A stretch of DNA of 64,000 nt from Glandiceps talaboti (taxonomy: Eukaryota; Hemichordata; Enteropneusta; Spengelidae), in assembly GCF_964340395.1 (NCBI RefSeq), contig NC_135554.1, forward strand, positions 10,847,475 through 10,911,474, given 5' to 3'. The first letter of the stretch is position 1; every line of letters starts with the position of its first letter. The notes beneath the pieces were generated by a model. The model had not been told where the DNA came from and ran no database searches. It saw nothing but the letters and a program-made list of their open reading frames with translations. The position numbers and the translations under genes were made by a program. This document shows positions 11,266 through 22,705 of this stretch, one piece after another.

Positions 11266-14200
11266 CACCCACTCGACCATATTTTGGAGGAGTGTGTGGG
11301 AGGGGGGGGGGGGGGTGTTAGATTAACTTACCTGTAAATGGATCACTAACACCTGTTGTCGGTTCATTACCAAATGTAGTCCCTTTGGCATTCTCAATGA
11401 TAAAGTTTGCCACTTGATCCAGGAACAGAGGACTCAGTTCATTCTTTTGTAGGAATCTCTGAGCAGCAAACCACGGATCTTCATTTATATTGTACGGTAA
11501 CTTCAATGCCGGTTTACCATCTTCGATGTCAACACTGAATACATAATCATATTCCTGTCAATCAAAAATGATATATTTGATCATTACATACACATGTAAG
11601 TACTATGCTTGAATCTTATATCTTGGGTTGTCCGTCAACAAATCTTTTCATTTTTGTTAGTTTTCCCTTCTTTCAATTATCACATCTCTTCAACAAACAT
11701 ACAGTGGAGAAATGTAATAATCACATCTCTTCAACAAACATACAGTGGAGAAATGTAATAATCACATCTCTTCAACAAACATACAGTGGAGAAATGTAAT
11801 AATCACATCTCTTCAACAAACATACAGTGGAGAAATGTAATAATCACATCTCTTCAACAAACATACAGTGGAGAAATGTAATAATTACATCTCTTCAACA
11901 AACATATAGTGGAGAAATGTAATAATCACATCTCTTCAACAAACATACAGTGGAGAAATGTAATAATCACATCTCTTCAACAACCATACAGTGGAGAAAT
12001 GTAATAATCGCATCTCTTCAACAAACATACAGTGGCGAAATGTAATAATCACATCTGTGCAACAAACATACAGTGGAGAAATGTAATAATCACATCTCTT
12101 CAACAAACATACAGTGGAGAAATGTAATAATCACATGTCTTCAACAAACATACAGTGGAGAAATGTAATAACCACATCTCTTCAACAAACATACAGTGGA
12201 GAAATGTAATAACCACATCTCTTCAACAAACATAGTGGAGTAATGTAATAACCACATCTCTTCAACAAACATACAGTAGAGAAATGTAATAACCACCACG
12301 AATTTACAGATACACATGCACCTATACAACTGCTTAGAGACTATAAACAGAGAATAAAGATTCAAAATCCTGATCCTTACCTGCCCTTCAAAAAACTCTT
12401 TTCCCTTGGCACTTTTTGAGGCACCAGCTGACCCGACTACATCTCCTATTTTGTTCCATTTATTATCAGCAGCACTCCAGGAGTAGGCTTCTACTTGGTT
12501 TTCACCAAATCTTACCATTGTTGTCTCACCATCACGTTTACCTATAAAGTAGAATGCAAAACAGTAAACACCTATACGTCCGACACAGTACTACAAGCTA
12601 GATAAAATTGATCACTAAATAACTTGCACTTTTTGGGTTTTGCTGACTGAGGTTGAATGGCAGAACTGAAGGCATAGACTTTTGGAAAGCCTGTAAGTTG
12701 TACTATTGAGGTCCACAAACTAAACCACAAGGTTTTCTCATATACCACTTGAGAAACAAATAACTTGCACATTTTTTTGGTGACAATGTTGTGCATGGTA
12801 TTGTTAATGAATCATCATTTTACAAATTACGATAGAAGTCAAGGCCACATTAGACCACAGAACGGATCCAAATATATATACAGTGACCATATTTAGGTAT
12901 TATGTAAATTATGTCTCTACACTGAGTAGTGATTGGCTACCTGAAACATGAATGTATTATGTGCGCAGCAGCAAATAATAAGTTGTACCAAGTTGTGTCA
13001 AGTACGTCCTTAATCACAGCAGAGAGGAACAGAGAGTGCCCCCCACCCACCCATTGCAGTGCTAAATTAGAGTAGTCCCTTTATTGCTGATCTCAACTGC
13101 TGATGAGTGAGGTTCACACGATTACACGACATAAAGTCAACAAATCTTCTCAACACAGGACCCTCCTTGCCCACTCCACTACTAAATAAATAACAACAAC
13201 ACTGCACAGTGTGGGTAGGCAGCTGAATCAGTCAGTAAAAAAGAAATCAGCAATAAAGAGAAAGACTATGCTTCCTCTTCTAAAACTAAGGTGGACAAAA
13301 TGTAGTTAGCTAAGAAATACAATAAATGGAGAGGAGAACTTGTGAAGTGATCATAAACAGCGCCATCTATCATTGTATTATGATTATTTAGGAAAAATGC
13401 TATTGAAACTTCACTATATAAAGACTGTAGTACACAGGAACTTCATGACTAAGTTAGCATAGAACTGACAGTAGAGGCCAGACAGGACACTTCACTATAT
13501 AGAGACTGTAGTACACAGGAACTTCATGACTAAGTTAGCACAGAGCTGACAGTAGAGGCCAGATAGGACACTTCACTATATAGAGACTGTAGTACACAGG
13601 AACCTCATGACTAAGTTAGCACAGAGCTGACAGTCAGAATGAATCTATGAATCTATGAATCTATCATATTATAGAATGCACAACACTGTTAGTTTGCAGT
13701 TAAAAGCACTGAGCTTATCAAAAGTATGTTGTGTGTACTGGTTAAAATCTTAGTACCTTTGGAAGAGAACAAACTTACCAGGTTTATTTAAACTATCTGG
13801 TCCAGGCAGTTCATCAATCTTGATTTGACCTAAGTCATCAGACTGTGGATTCAAAGCTGATGATGCAACTTGTTTATCAAACATCTCTATCTCCTCAGGG
13901 CTTGCTGTTCTCTCTGGTGCAGTTGTAAATATTCGTATCATGTTGTCACTGGTTACACAGTCAAGAAAAAGATTTTAAAAAAGTGTTACAAAGTACAAAA
14001 AGATGGTGGCTATAATTGCACTACAGCAAATTACAACAATGTCTTGTGATGCAGCAAAAACTGACATCCCCTATCCCATCTTGACATGTGTTGTAGTATC
14101 GATAGTAGTACAATAATAAGCTAGGTAGGGGCGTCATCGTGTATTGGCCATTACGGTCATTAAATGGCATGATATATTTCACAGTCAAATGCTTTAGATG

Positions 14201-17200
14201 TGGCAACAAAAACAAAACACATATTCATCTAAACTTGAACTAGATCCTACCTGATGACTTTTATCAACTTACCTAGCTCCTACAACAATATCTCCATTAG
14301 GCAGAGCTACCACTGTCCACACAGACTGAGCTGGTAATCGTATAGTTTGTTGACATTCACCACCTCTCCATACCCTTAATGTTCTATCTTCACCAGTTGA
14401 AGCAAAGTCGCTACCATTGGGCAAGACAGCAAGGTCATAGATATAATTAGTATGTGCATAGTATTCTTGTATACACTCTCCTGTGGTAAGCCACTTTCGT
14501 ATACTAGCATCGTTACTGGCTGACAGGAACTCTACATCAGATAGAATGGCTAGACTCCTAACACAATCAGTGTGACCTGCAATACAATGAGATCAAAGAA
14601 ATGTTAGTGTGGGATGGCAATGAACTGTACATCCAGATCAAGGTACAGTTTTACTAACTGTTAAGAGCTTACAAGTATGGGTATGGGTTATCTTAATCTC
14701 TTCAAGTCTTTATTTTATTTCATCTTTACTTGTACTCTTTGCATATTTTGTCCATTTACCCATTTTTCTGTTCATTTGATTCTCAAAGGTGCATTGAACT
14801 ATTTGATTGACCCCCCCCCCCCCCCCCCCCCCCTTAGTATTGGCAATTTTTAAGCTATTCTAGCATTTGTATATATGATGCGTCAGGGTGTCCCATCACG
14901 GCATACCTTACAAATTAGTGACAGACCAGACAATGACTTACCAGTAAAAGTTCGTTCACACTTTCCAGTTCTCCACATCTTGATGGTTTTATCAGCAGAG
15001 CCAGTAAGCATTAGACCCTGAGCAGGTAGTATAGCTACGGCCCATACAGCTAATGAATGTCCCGTTAGTGTCATCACATTTTTCTCTTTCAACCACACTT
15101 TAGCTGTGCAATCCCAAGACCCACTTAACAGAGTACCAAATTTACCAGCTGCTAATGTACACACTGAAAGGAAAAAAAAAGAAAGCGAAATATTTATTAA
15201 AACTTTCCACTTTTTAAAAGTTTATGCATCAAAATTTCGGCAAATGCTAATTAAAGATAAGGTGCGGCTAGAGCTTTGTAACTGAAAAAAATTACTCACA
15301 ACATTTCATATCATATAGCCTCATTATCATAGTATTACAAATTTTGTATATATAATTATAAATATATTTAAAATGTACATAAGTGATGCAGTCAGAAATA
15401 TATGATGGGTTTTAATTTTGTAACTTCTTTGATAATTGTAATGTGATTGAGCTACTGTTCTTTCTGTACTAGGCAGAGACACTGTCACTCATCAATAAGA
15501 GAAGCAATGGAACCATAAACAATAGCAGGGAAGTACAACTGCCAACATCAGATCGTGGACAAACTGAACCTGTTACAAACAAGGAAAGTAAACAAATGAA
15601 TCGGAACTTCCAATTTGTTTGTAAACACAAACTTAATGCCATACAACTATTCTTATCAAATGATGAAATGTAATAGAAGTCTCTGTACTTCCAATACATG
15701 TTGTACCAAGTGTTATTAATCCAATTCAATTGTTTACTTTCCCTGTTTGTAACAGGTTCCATTCGTGCATGGTCTGATGTCGGCAGTTGTAAGAACTCTT
15801 TATTCTTGTTATTGTCTCAGAATGGAACATGTGAAATTAGAAATGGATATGATACAAAAAGATGTTTTCTGACCCAAAACTACCAGAACTAATAAATATA
15901 TGTTGTGAGCAGGTAGAAGATACACATGTAAAACTATTGGTCAATATCAAAGCTATACTAACGTGAACAGTAATAGTGAATGATGTGGCGAGGAGTATCT
16001 GAATGCTTATAAAACATGATTGTCTATATTATAAATGTACCCTTTGTTGTTAACTAGGATCAAGTGTAGCATACAACTCTCAACATCTTACAATTATGAC
16101 TAAGATACACAGCATACTACATCTTGGCCATAACCTTGAGGTCTTTAAAAACAGGTAGTATCAAACTTAGACAAGGCAAAGATCAGTTCCACTTACCTAT
16201 ATTGGCATGTCCTTTGAGTGAATACACAGGTGTTGGTGAGTTTGGTACGTAAGCATTGATAATTTTATCATTTGACTAGTAATTTTATCATTTGACTAGC
16301 TAGTAACTGTAGATCAGTTCCACTTACCTGTATTGGCGTGCCCCTTGAGTGTATACACTGGTGTTGGTGAGTTTGGTGTGTAAGCATTGATAGTTTTATC
16401 ATTACTACCAGTTATTATAAGTCCCTGTGGATAATCATCAGTGGGTGGCATCACACACGTGCATGATATGAAATTACTGTGACCACTCAGAACAGCAGCT
16501 TGCACGTAACTCTTGCCATCACTGAAAACAAATGAAAATGTATGTTGGACTAAAAGAAGATGCTGATTGAATGCTTAGTAAATGTATGTACTACGTGTGC
16601 ATAAATGAGGAAATGCATCTTTTTTTTTTTGTTAAGGCACAACTTTACATCACACTGACTGACAGACGTGTAATCCTGTCAGGTTGTCTGTGAGTGTGTA
16701 AGGTGCTACATTTATTGACAGGAATGCTAGATTGTTCAAAGTACTCACATACTTTTGCTTATCAACCACTAGGTTGTGCAGAACACCTGTGTGAGGCTTA
16801 TGTCCTATTGGTCAATCATTATGTCAAACGGTCAAACTAAGACAATAATTTCCCACTTTACTGTAAACCATGGAAAATTCAGTATATCACTCATTCATTC
16901 ACTGTTACAATTGTCTCATTCTCGCAAGCCAGAGTGTTATTTCTAAAATTGAAGGCTCGTTAAGAACGTTGCCGTAAAACAGGCCTTGGTTTGCGATGAT
17001 GCAATTGTCTGTCATCGTCCAACTCTTTTCATGAAATTGATAATTCATAATCTTGAATACTCAATTTTCTCCTTCATACTGGTACACATTTTTTTTCATC
17101 GCAAATTAAACATCATCATTGAATGATTATTCTAATCCATCATCATCATCTTGGTAATTAGTGAAATTGTCGTCACAATATCTCTGCCATCATTACTACC

Positions 17201-18139
17201 AATGTCATCATCCTCATCATCACTGTCGTCATTGTCGTTGTTATCATCATCCCCATCACTACCATCATCATCATCAATAACAGCCAATGTCATTATCAGT
17301 ATTACCAGCCATTGTTATCATCATTGACAGGATTCTTATTATTCATGAAAGAGATAAAACACCCAACTGGAATACCATTTTAATATTGCAGTAATTCGTG
17401 ACAAAATCTGTACATTTGCTCTCCAGTGTACAAAATGTCATAAATGCTTTACATTTTTACTCAAAACTACCAATTTTTTCTCTTTGATATACCAGCTGAT
17501 TCTCAACCTAAATCACCAATTACCGAGTTACACGTAGTGGTTTGTTACACATTTGAAACAACAGAACTGGAGTCTTATTATCATCATCTATATTCATAAA
17601 GTTATTGTCTACATTAAAATAAAAGCAACGTGTTTACCCAAAGTATCAAATTTACTTAATAATTAATAAATATTCAGTTTGTTTTGTGTGTTTCTTCAGA
17701 TTTTGGATTCCTAAAGTATTCAAAAATCAAATCAAAAGCACATTTCCAATTGACTGAGGTTCAAAATAGATCAAATTAAATTCAACGTAGTCTGAGCGTT
17801 TATTGTCATTTCAGAGAAAAAAACACACACAAGAAAATACTACTAACATCACAAGTTTTATATCTATGTTAAATGATTGTATAGGTTTACTGAGATTCAA
17901 ATCGAAACGTTTACACATTGAATCAACATTTGATGATGGCCGTGTGTCATCAGCTACATCACCGTGACTGGACAACTTCAATGTATCTAGCATTAACTTT
18001 ACCTGTTAAGTGTCCATATTCTGGCCGTTTTATCTCGTGAACCAGAAACGATCCCTCCTTCTGGAAAGTATGTTGCTTCAACGGCTCTTACATCTAGTTC
18101 GTGGCCTATCAGAGTACTGCTCAACTTATAACTTGCCAT
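7631..18139 (-). CDS. PLAA: Phospholipase A2-activating protein (PLAA/Doa1/Ufd3-like), complete
   Basis: WD40-PFU-PUL protein that in other eukaryotes binds ubiquitin and p97/VCP, acting in ubiquitin homeostasis and endosomal sorting. Twelve GT-AG exons, reading down the minus strand: 18139-18003, 16521-16328, 15163-14942, 14576-14273, 13948-13779, 12541-12381, 11554-11332, 10883-10812, 10527-10438, 9804-9652, 8863-8714, 8196-7631 (TGA). The total is 2442 nt, 813 aa; the human protein is 795 aa. Residues 1-300 form the seven-bladed WD40 propeller ([22 protein letters not shown]), about 343-450 the PFU domain ([23 protein letters not shown]), and about 555-813 the PUL domain. Exons 8-10 encode linker repeats of the GGSRYxPG...DPFTG type. 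The start MASYKLSST matches the family; an in-frame ATG 60 nt upstream (18199) could add 20 residues. Several introns contain repeats, and the 3' end of exon 2 is duplicated nearby. Assignment is very secure. Confidence 0.96.
8714..8863 (-). CDS. PLAA: PLAA exon 11, start of PUL domain region
   Basis: A 150-nt exon beginning GKLKELN, which corresponds to GKLKELNG in the human protein, and ending WKLLQWPA before a GTAAGA donor. Both flanking introns are phase 1. Listed separately because the intron-reading ORF runs past the donor and would give a wrong protein end. Confidence 0.93.
9148..9320 (+). mobile_element. Dispersed repeat, copy 1 (PLAA intron)
   Basis: Shares CTGCAATGTTTTG, TTTATGAGTCTCATT and CTAGATATTAC in the same order and orientation with 36004-36178 in a DNAI3 intron. 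The length of about 175-190 bp suggests a SINE or an internally deleted transposon. I found no clear A/B boxes or inverted ends. Confidence 0.65.
9404..9512. repeat. Compound (CATA)n/(CA)n/(TA)n microsatellite
   Basis: ACAT repeats, then CA with a few CG steps, then TA, inside the intron between PLAA exons 10 and 11. It creates a false C/V-rich reading frame on the minus strand. A short poly-C run lies at 9353-9363. Confidence 0.95.
9889..10054. mobile_element. Short element of the AGTGTTTT...AAAAGACT family (PLAA intron)
   Basis: The left end AGTGTTTTAGCTAAAGGT is the inverse of the right end ACCTTAGCAAAAAAAGACT. The 166-bp body matches the outer element at 22706-23222 (shared CAAAATTA, TCATTTTAC and CTACC blocks). 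Non-coding. Confidence 0.7.
11207..11262. repeat. (CA)28 microsatellite
   Basis: Perfect CA tract in the PLAA intron between exons 7 and 8, followed by a 14-base G run at 11302-11315 that lies only 17 bases from the exon 7 donor. Confidence 0.95.
11675..12297. repeat. 42-bp minisatellite, about 15 copies (PLAA intron 6)
   Basis: Unit core: ATCACATCTCTTCAACAAAC then ATACAGTGGAGAAATGTAATA. Copies are near-identical, with scattered single-base changes (for example ACCACATC in the last four). It occupies most of the intron between exons 6 and 7. Because 42 is a multiple of 3, a repeated peptide frame ([13 protein letters not shown]) stays open on the minus strand and runs into exon 6; it is not coding. 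Confidence 0.95.
13409..13636. repeat. 81-bp tandem repeat, 2.8 copies (PLAA intron 5)
   Basis: Units start CTTCACTATATA at 13409, 13490 and 13571, exactly 81 bp apart. It is followed at 13637-13663 by a short ATGAATCT-type heptamer run. Confidence 0.93.
14811..14833. repeat. Poly-C tract (23 C)
   Basis: Homopolymer in the PLAA intron between exons 3 and 4. Confidence 0.9.
15526..15803. mobile_element. Foldback element with ~75-bp inverted arms (PLAA intron 2)
   Basis: The left arm (about 15530-15604) and inverted right arm (about 15720-15796) share ACAACTGCC, ACATCAGA, GAACCTGTTACAAACA and GGAAAGTAAACAA. ORFs on both strands here encode the same FVTGS peptide because they read the two arms. 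Spacer about 115 bp, non-coding. Confidence 0.75.
16181..16290 (-). pseudogene. Partial duplicate of PLAA exon 2 with its donor site
   Basis: Lies 131 bp downstream (transcript sense) of the true exon 2 end. It repeats the last ~75 nt of the exon, reading [17 protein letters not shown] where exon 2 reads [17 protein letters not shown], then the GTAAGTGGAACTGATC donor and intron start. The 5' half of the exon is missing. Included as a cassette after exon 2 (phase 1), the possible CTAG acceptors lead straight to in-frame stops (TGA or TAG), so it cannot encode an alternative propeller blade. Read as a decaying duplicate or poison exon. Confidence 0.75.
17111..17300. repeat. (CAT/TCA)n-rich imperfect microsatellite (PLAA intron 1)
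   Basis: About 190 bp dominated by degenerate CATCAT trinucleotides mixed with TCGTC. Confidence 0.85.
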
Positions 18140-18659
18140 TTCTTTCTCTCTGTCTATTTCTGCAGACGGGGTTTCGATGATGCGGAAGCGGAAATGCACC
18201 TCGCCCTCTACATAAATACTAGATGGAAAATACTTTGGAACGGCTCTAAATTCATTCTATTTTCATTGTCAAAACAATTGTAATATCAATAAAAACATAA
18301 TATTACAATACAACGATCAATATTTTCCTAATAATACAGGTCCTAATGATAATTTTTTTAGTTATATAAAGATAGTTTGGTACGAGGTAAAAATAAAGTG
18401 GCCAATTGCGTTAGACGTACTAAAGTCAATATATCACCACCAATGATATCGAAGCTTTCATTGGATGTGGTATTTCCCCGCCATTTCCCCCATTTTGATA
18501 TTTGCAAGATATTGCTGGCGTCATCGAAATTCTCATTAGCTAAAGTTTGTGATTATTTAGAACAAAACTTTCACTAGTCAGCAAGTATTTACATCGTACT
18601 AAAGGATTGATCGCTGAAGTAGTGAAATCTCGAGACTTACGTTGAAATTTGCCACGAAA
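18140..18659. promoter_or_regulatory. Probable bidirectional promoter between PLAA and ASF1
   Basis: The two start codons diverge with only 520 bp between them. The region contains CCAAT (18440-18444), inverted CCAAT as ATTGG (18460-18464) and an E2F-like TTTCCCCGCC (18473-18482), all on the ASF1-proximal side. E2F and CCAAT control is usual for S-phase genes such as ASF1. There is no convincing TATA box in a fixed position. Shared promoter use is inferred from the geometry. Confidence 0.55.
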
Positions 18660-21600
18660 ATGGCAAAAGTGCAGATAAACAACGTAGTAGTTTTGGACAA
18701 CCCATCTCCTTTCTTCAATCCATTCCAGTTCGAAATCACGTTTGAATGTATCGAGGAACTCCAAGAAGGTAAATAATATTACCTCTTTCTTTCTTTTCTC
18801 CATTCTCAAACAGCAATTTAACCAACTCTGTGTAGAAAAGCACTTAAGTTTCCTATAAACAATACACTTTTACATTGTGATGAGATGTGTTGTCTATCTA
18901 AAAGTTCTTCGCTTTTCTTTTGGGCTAATTATTGTTATCTATGGCAGATCTGTTCATTTTTCAAGTGTGCGCGAGTCACCGATCAAACATATGGATGCTG
19001 TAGCTAAATCCAAAAAATCTGATCAGATCTTCATATTATCACACACCTTAGGTATACTGTTTAACCAAATATGATATCAGCTAGCTAGAGTATGATATAC
19101 ATTTTGTATTATATTACATTTGGCCTTTATATGAAATGATTTTTAAAAATTAATTTTCAATTATATGTAATTTTATATATGTACTTTTATAATTCAGTGA
19201 ATATCGATTTACAACTATTTGACAATAACGATTTTCCACTAAAACAATTACAATTGTAGATGACAATAAAAATAAAATAAGAGAGTCCGAGTATAAATTA
19301 AGAAAAAGATTTTGAAGTCTTCACAGCAACATTTTTGTAACATAATTTTACTTTTTCAAGATACATTGATTATAACTGATGTGTTTTGTCCATTCCTAGA
19401 TTTGGAGTGGAAGATTATTTATGTTGGTTCTGCAGAGAGTGAAGATCATGATCAAGTTTTAGATACAGTCTTAGTTGGACCTGTAGCAGTTGGTAGACAT
19501 ATGTTTGTATTCCAGGTATGTATGTAACCAATTGATTGACTAAGAGTCTTAACATGTTTTTTGTTGGGCAATTAGTAGACAAAAAAATTTAAAATTTGAA
19601 ATAACGTAGTACAATAGAAATTGATGTACCTTTATTGAAATCTAGTTTTTCGAAGTAAGAGAACACCAGTCGTCTCACAAACGTGACGTGACATTGGATA
19701 CCATCTCCCACCCATTTACAATAGTCTACTGTCAGCTGATTCCATTAGGAGGTCACATGACCAAACTGCATAACATCATTACGCTGATGACTTTTGAGAG
19801 ATTTGGATGAAAGCTACGTACATGTAGTCACTTCAAAAACTAGATTCCAGTATAAAGGTGTAACTTCACTATTATTATTTGAAATAACGTTAATATTATT
19901 AAAAAGTTTTAGTGAGTTACAATGCTATTAAAGTATTCAATAGATTTCATCGATTCTGTTGATGAATTCAGCCGTATTTCATTGATAGTATTGAATTTTT
20001 AACTTTTTATTTGTTAAAAAGACAAATTTGAAAATTTGACCTGAAATTTTTGACTGCACAATTCAGTCTTTGTCAACAGATTGACCCATTATTCAGTACA
20101 CATGTCCTTATGGACAGGTGAGTCTAATAAAGGGGTCATAGGTGTCTGGAAGATGAACACAGATGAATTTCCATTTGAAAATATTTCGATGGCAATATAA
20201 TTTCTTTTTATTTCAGCTGATGTGTAAATGGTCAAAATGTTTGTCTCCATTCATATATTATTAACTTGTATCAAGTAGTCCGAATTATACCATTGCCAGT
20301 AATATCAAAGAAAAATTGGGGAAAGTAATGGTAGTTTTGAACATGTTGGCTCATATTTTGAACACAGCAGAACCAGTGATTTAGAGACGCATTGTTGTGA
20401 CAAAGATGTATGTTGTCATGATGTAGAACGACCAGAGTATATATTCAATATTTTTTGTTCAACTTGGCTCATGCATGGTATTATTATAAGTAACTTTGCA
20501 GAAAACAAAATTTAGCTTCTCATAGTTATTTTAGTCATATTATAGTAACCTACATGTACACGTGTAATGAAAGAAGCAGATTGTATAAATTCTTTGTGTA
20601 CATGTACATGTATATACTAACTTCTCTGTTGTTCAACTTTTGTTTCCTATGTAGGCTGATCCTCCCAACACAAATAAAATACCTATACAGGACTCATTGG
20701 GTGTTACAGTTGTATTGTTGACTTGTTCCTATAGAAACAATGAATTTGTCAGGATTGGTTATTATGTGAACAATGAATACATAGATGCAGAACTCCGAGA
20801 GAATCCATCTCAGGTAACACAGTTTGATAAGGTAAGTTATAATATATGTACTACATATATTGTCATTGGCATTATGAGTAATCTTTCATTTACTGTGTAA
20901 CAAGGTGATAGAGCTACCTAACTGAGTGAAAAATATGCACTGTGTTTTCCCTACTGTTTATCTTCATTGTCGTTATCACAAACCAAAATTTGTGTGACTC
21001 CGGCCTTCAAAATTTGCTTTTAATAAAACAGTATTATTCAAGTAATGGAATGATGAAAGATCCCATTCTCAAATATATCTTCTCATGCTACATTGTATGG
21101 GTCATTTGTAAATCTCAATTTAGTTGAAGTATATTCTGTCTCATCATTGTTAACCCCAAGCTGCCATGATGCAGCACTTTCTCATGCTGCATCAAAAATC
21201 TATTTTCACTTCACTTCTGTCATAGCACATACAACTTACTATTTCCACTTGTACAATTTGTACACAGACTTTTCTTAGTGACTATTTCTCAATGTCAGTG
21301 TCATGCTAGTGAAAGACAAAATATTTTGTTGTCAATCTATTTTTTGCATGATTCACCAAACAATGAAGGGATAGAGAAACTGAATTTTAGTATACTACTT
21401 CCAACAAATTGCAAAGTGTGTCAGTATCACATCAAATTGACTTAGAGGCACACTGCCCAGTTCACTGCCCAGGAATTTAATACTAATAGTAATAGTATCA
21501 GCAATGGCAAATTGACATAGCAGACTTTAGTCAACAGAAAGTGAAACCCATTCCAGTGTTCTCGTTACCATTGAGATTAGAAAGCATGATGCCAACATTG

Positions 21601-22268
21601 TCCTTGCTACACAGGCTGCCATACATATTTTTGTCAAGTACTTTCTATGCTTCAAAAGTGTTGCATCATCCTTGAGCTTTTGTGATATTTAAATGACAAT
21701 TTTACAATAATACTTTCACATAAAGAGAAATGGCTGATCTCAGTGTCCATGTTTGTAAACTATGTGTTAAATATAAACATATCCGAGTATGTAAATTGTT
21801 TCAGTGTGTTGAAGAAATGCATATTATAGGCTGATCAACATACATATCATTATGTAAATTACCATTTTATTGATATGTAAATAATTATGCAAATTATTCA
21901 CCAACCTTTGCAATCAATTCTGGGGAGAACGCTGTCATTCCCTGATTATGCGAACATTCTTTAAAAACAAAACAAGGTTGCTAATTATTTTCCTCTGTTC
22001 TTTTCAGATGACCAGGAATATTCTTGCAACGAGTCCACGAGTCACAAGATTTAAAATTGACTGGGACGACAATCCAAATGAAAATACCACGGATGAAAAC
22101 AAACCTCCGTCTCCACCACCATACATGGCCTCTATGCCACCCCTTGACCCATCACAAATACCATCAACAATGTCACAAGGTACACCGTGTGCAGAAAAGA
22201 TAATCACAGACATCAACATGGACAGTAGTAGTAGTACCATGGACAGTGAACTCAAAATGATGTCCTAG
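18660..22268 (+). CDS. ASF1: Histone chaperone ASF1, complete
   Basis: Nuclear chaperone that carries histone H3-H4 to CAF-1 and HIRA for nucleosome assembly. Exons: 18660-18768, 19400-19515, 20655-20831, 22008-22268 (TAG); 663 nt, 220 aa, close to the usual 200-205 in animals. Residues 1-155 are the conserved Ig-like core, starting MAKVQINNVVVLDNPSPF. Known H3-H4 contacts D54, V94, R108 and Y112, and HIRA/CAF-1 contacts E36 and D37, are all present at the family positions. The tail (156-220) is acidic, then proline-rich (PPSPPPYM), then serine-rich, as in kinase-regulated ASF1 tails. It is a single gene, with no paralogue in the window. Possible poly(A) signals ATTAAA at 22467 and 22639. Confidence 0.97.
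19636..19848. mobile_element. ~213-bp MITE in ASF1 intron 2
   Basis: The left end AAATCTAGTTTTTCGAAGT and the inverse of the right end (GTCACTTCAAAAACTAGATT) match with a one-base indel. Non-coding interior; no second copy noticed in the window. Confidence 0.65.
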
Positions 22269-22705
22269 ACTAGACTGTGTAGATGACTTTGTATGTACAT
22301 GTATCATATTACCATGCAGCATACAGAACAATGGTGAACTGATGGCCATTGTTTTGATGCACTTGTAAACTTTTTGTATGGAGAATTTTATGTACAACAC
22401 TTGATGTGTTTTGATAACAACTTAAATAACTTATATGACTGGTTAAATTACTTTCATCATTATAAGATTAAAAGATAAGTTATCGTGAAGATTATAGAAT
22501 CTATCAATTTAGATACTTTTTGATTTTGATCAGTTGCTTTCACTCTTTCTTCGTACATGCACTCAGTTACATGTGTATGTATTACCATTATCTCCTTAAG
22601 TTATTATCTGGTTAACAAGTTGATTGTACATTATATAAATTAAAACATTGTACATCTATGTGTCCATATCTAAGTCAGTAAACTTATGGGATGGAACTTT
22701 CAACA

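Noticed and set aside
11675-12297. Repeated peptide [13 protein letters not shown] as a coding repeat
   Set aside because: It lies between a good donor (12381) and acceptor (11554) that join PFU-domain codons exactly in phase.
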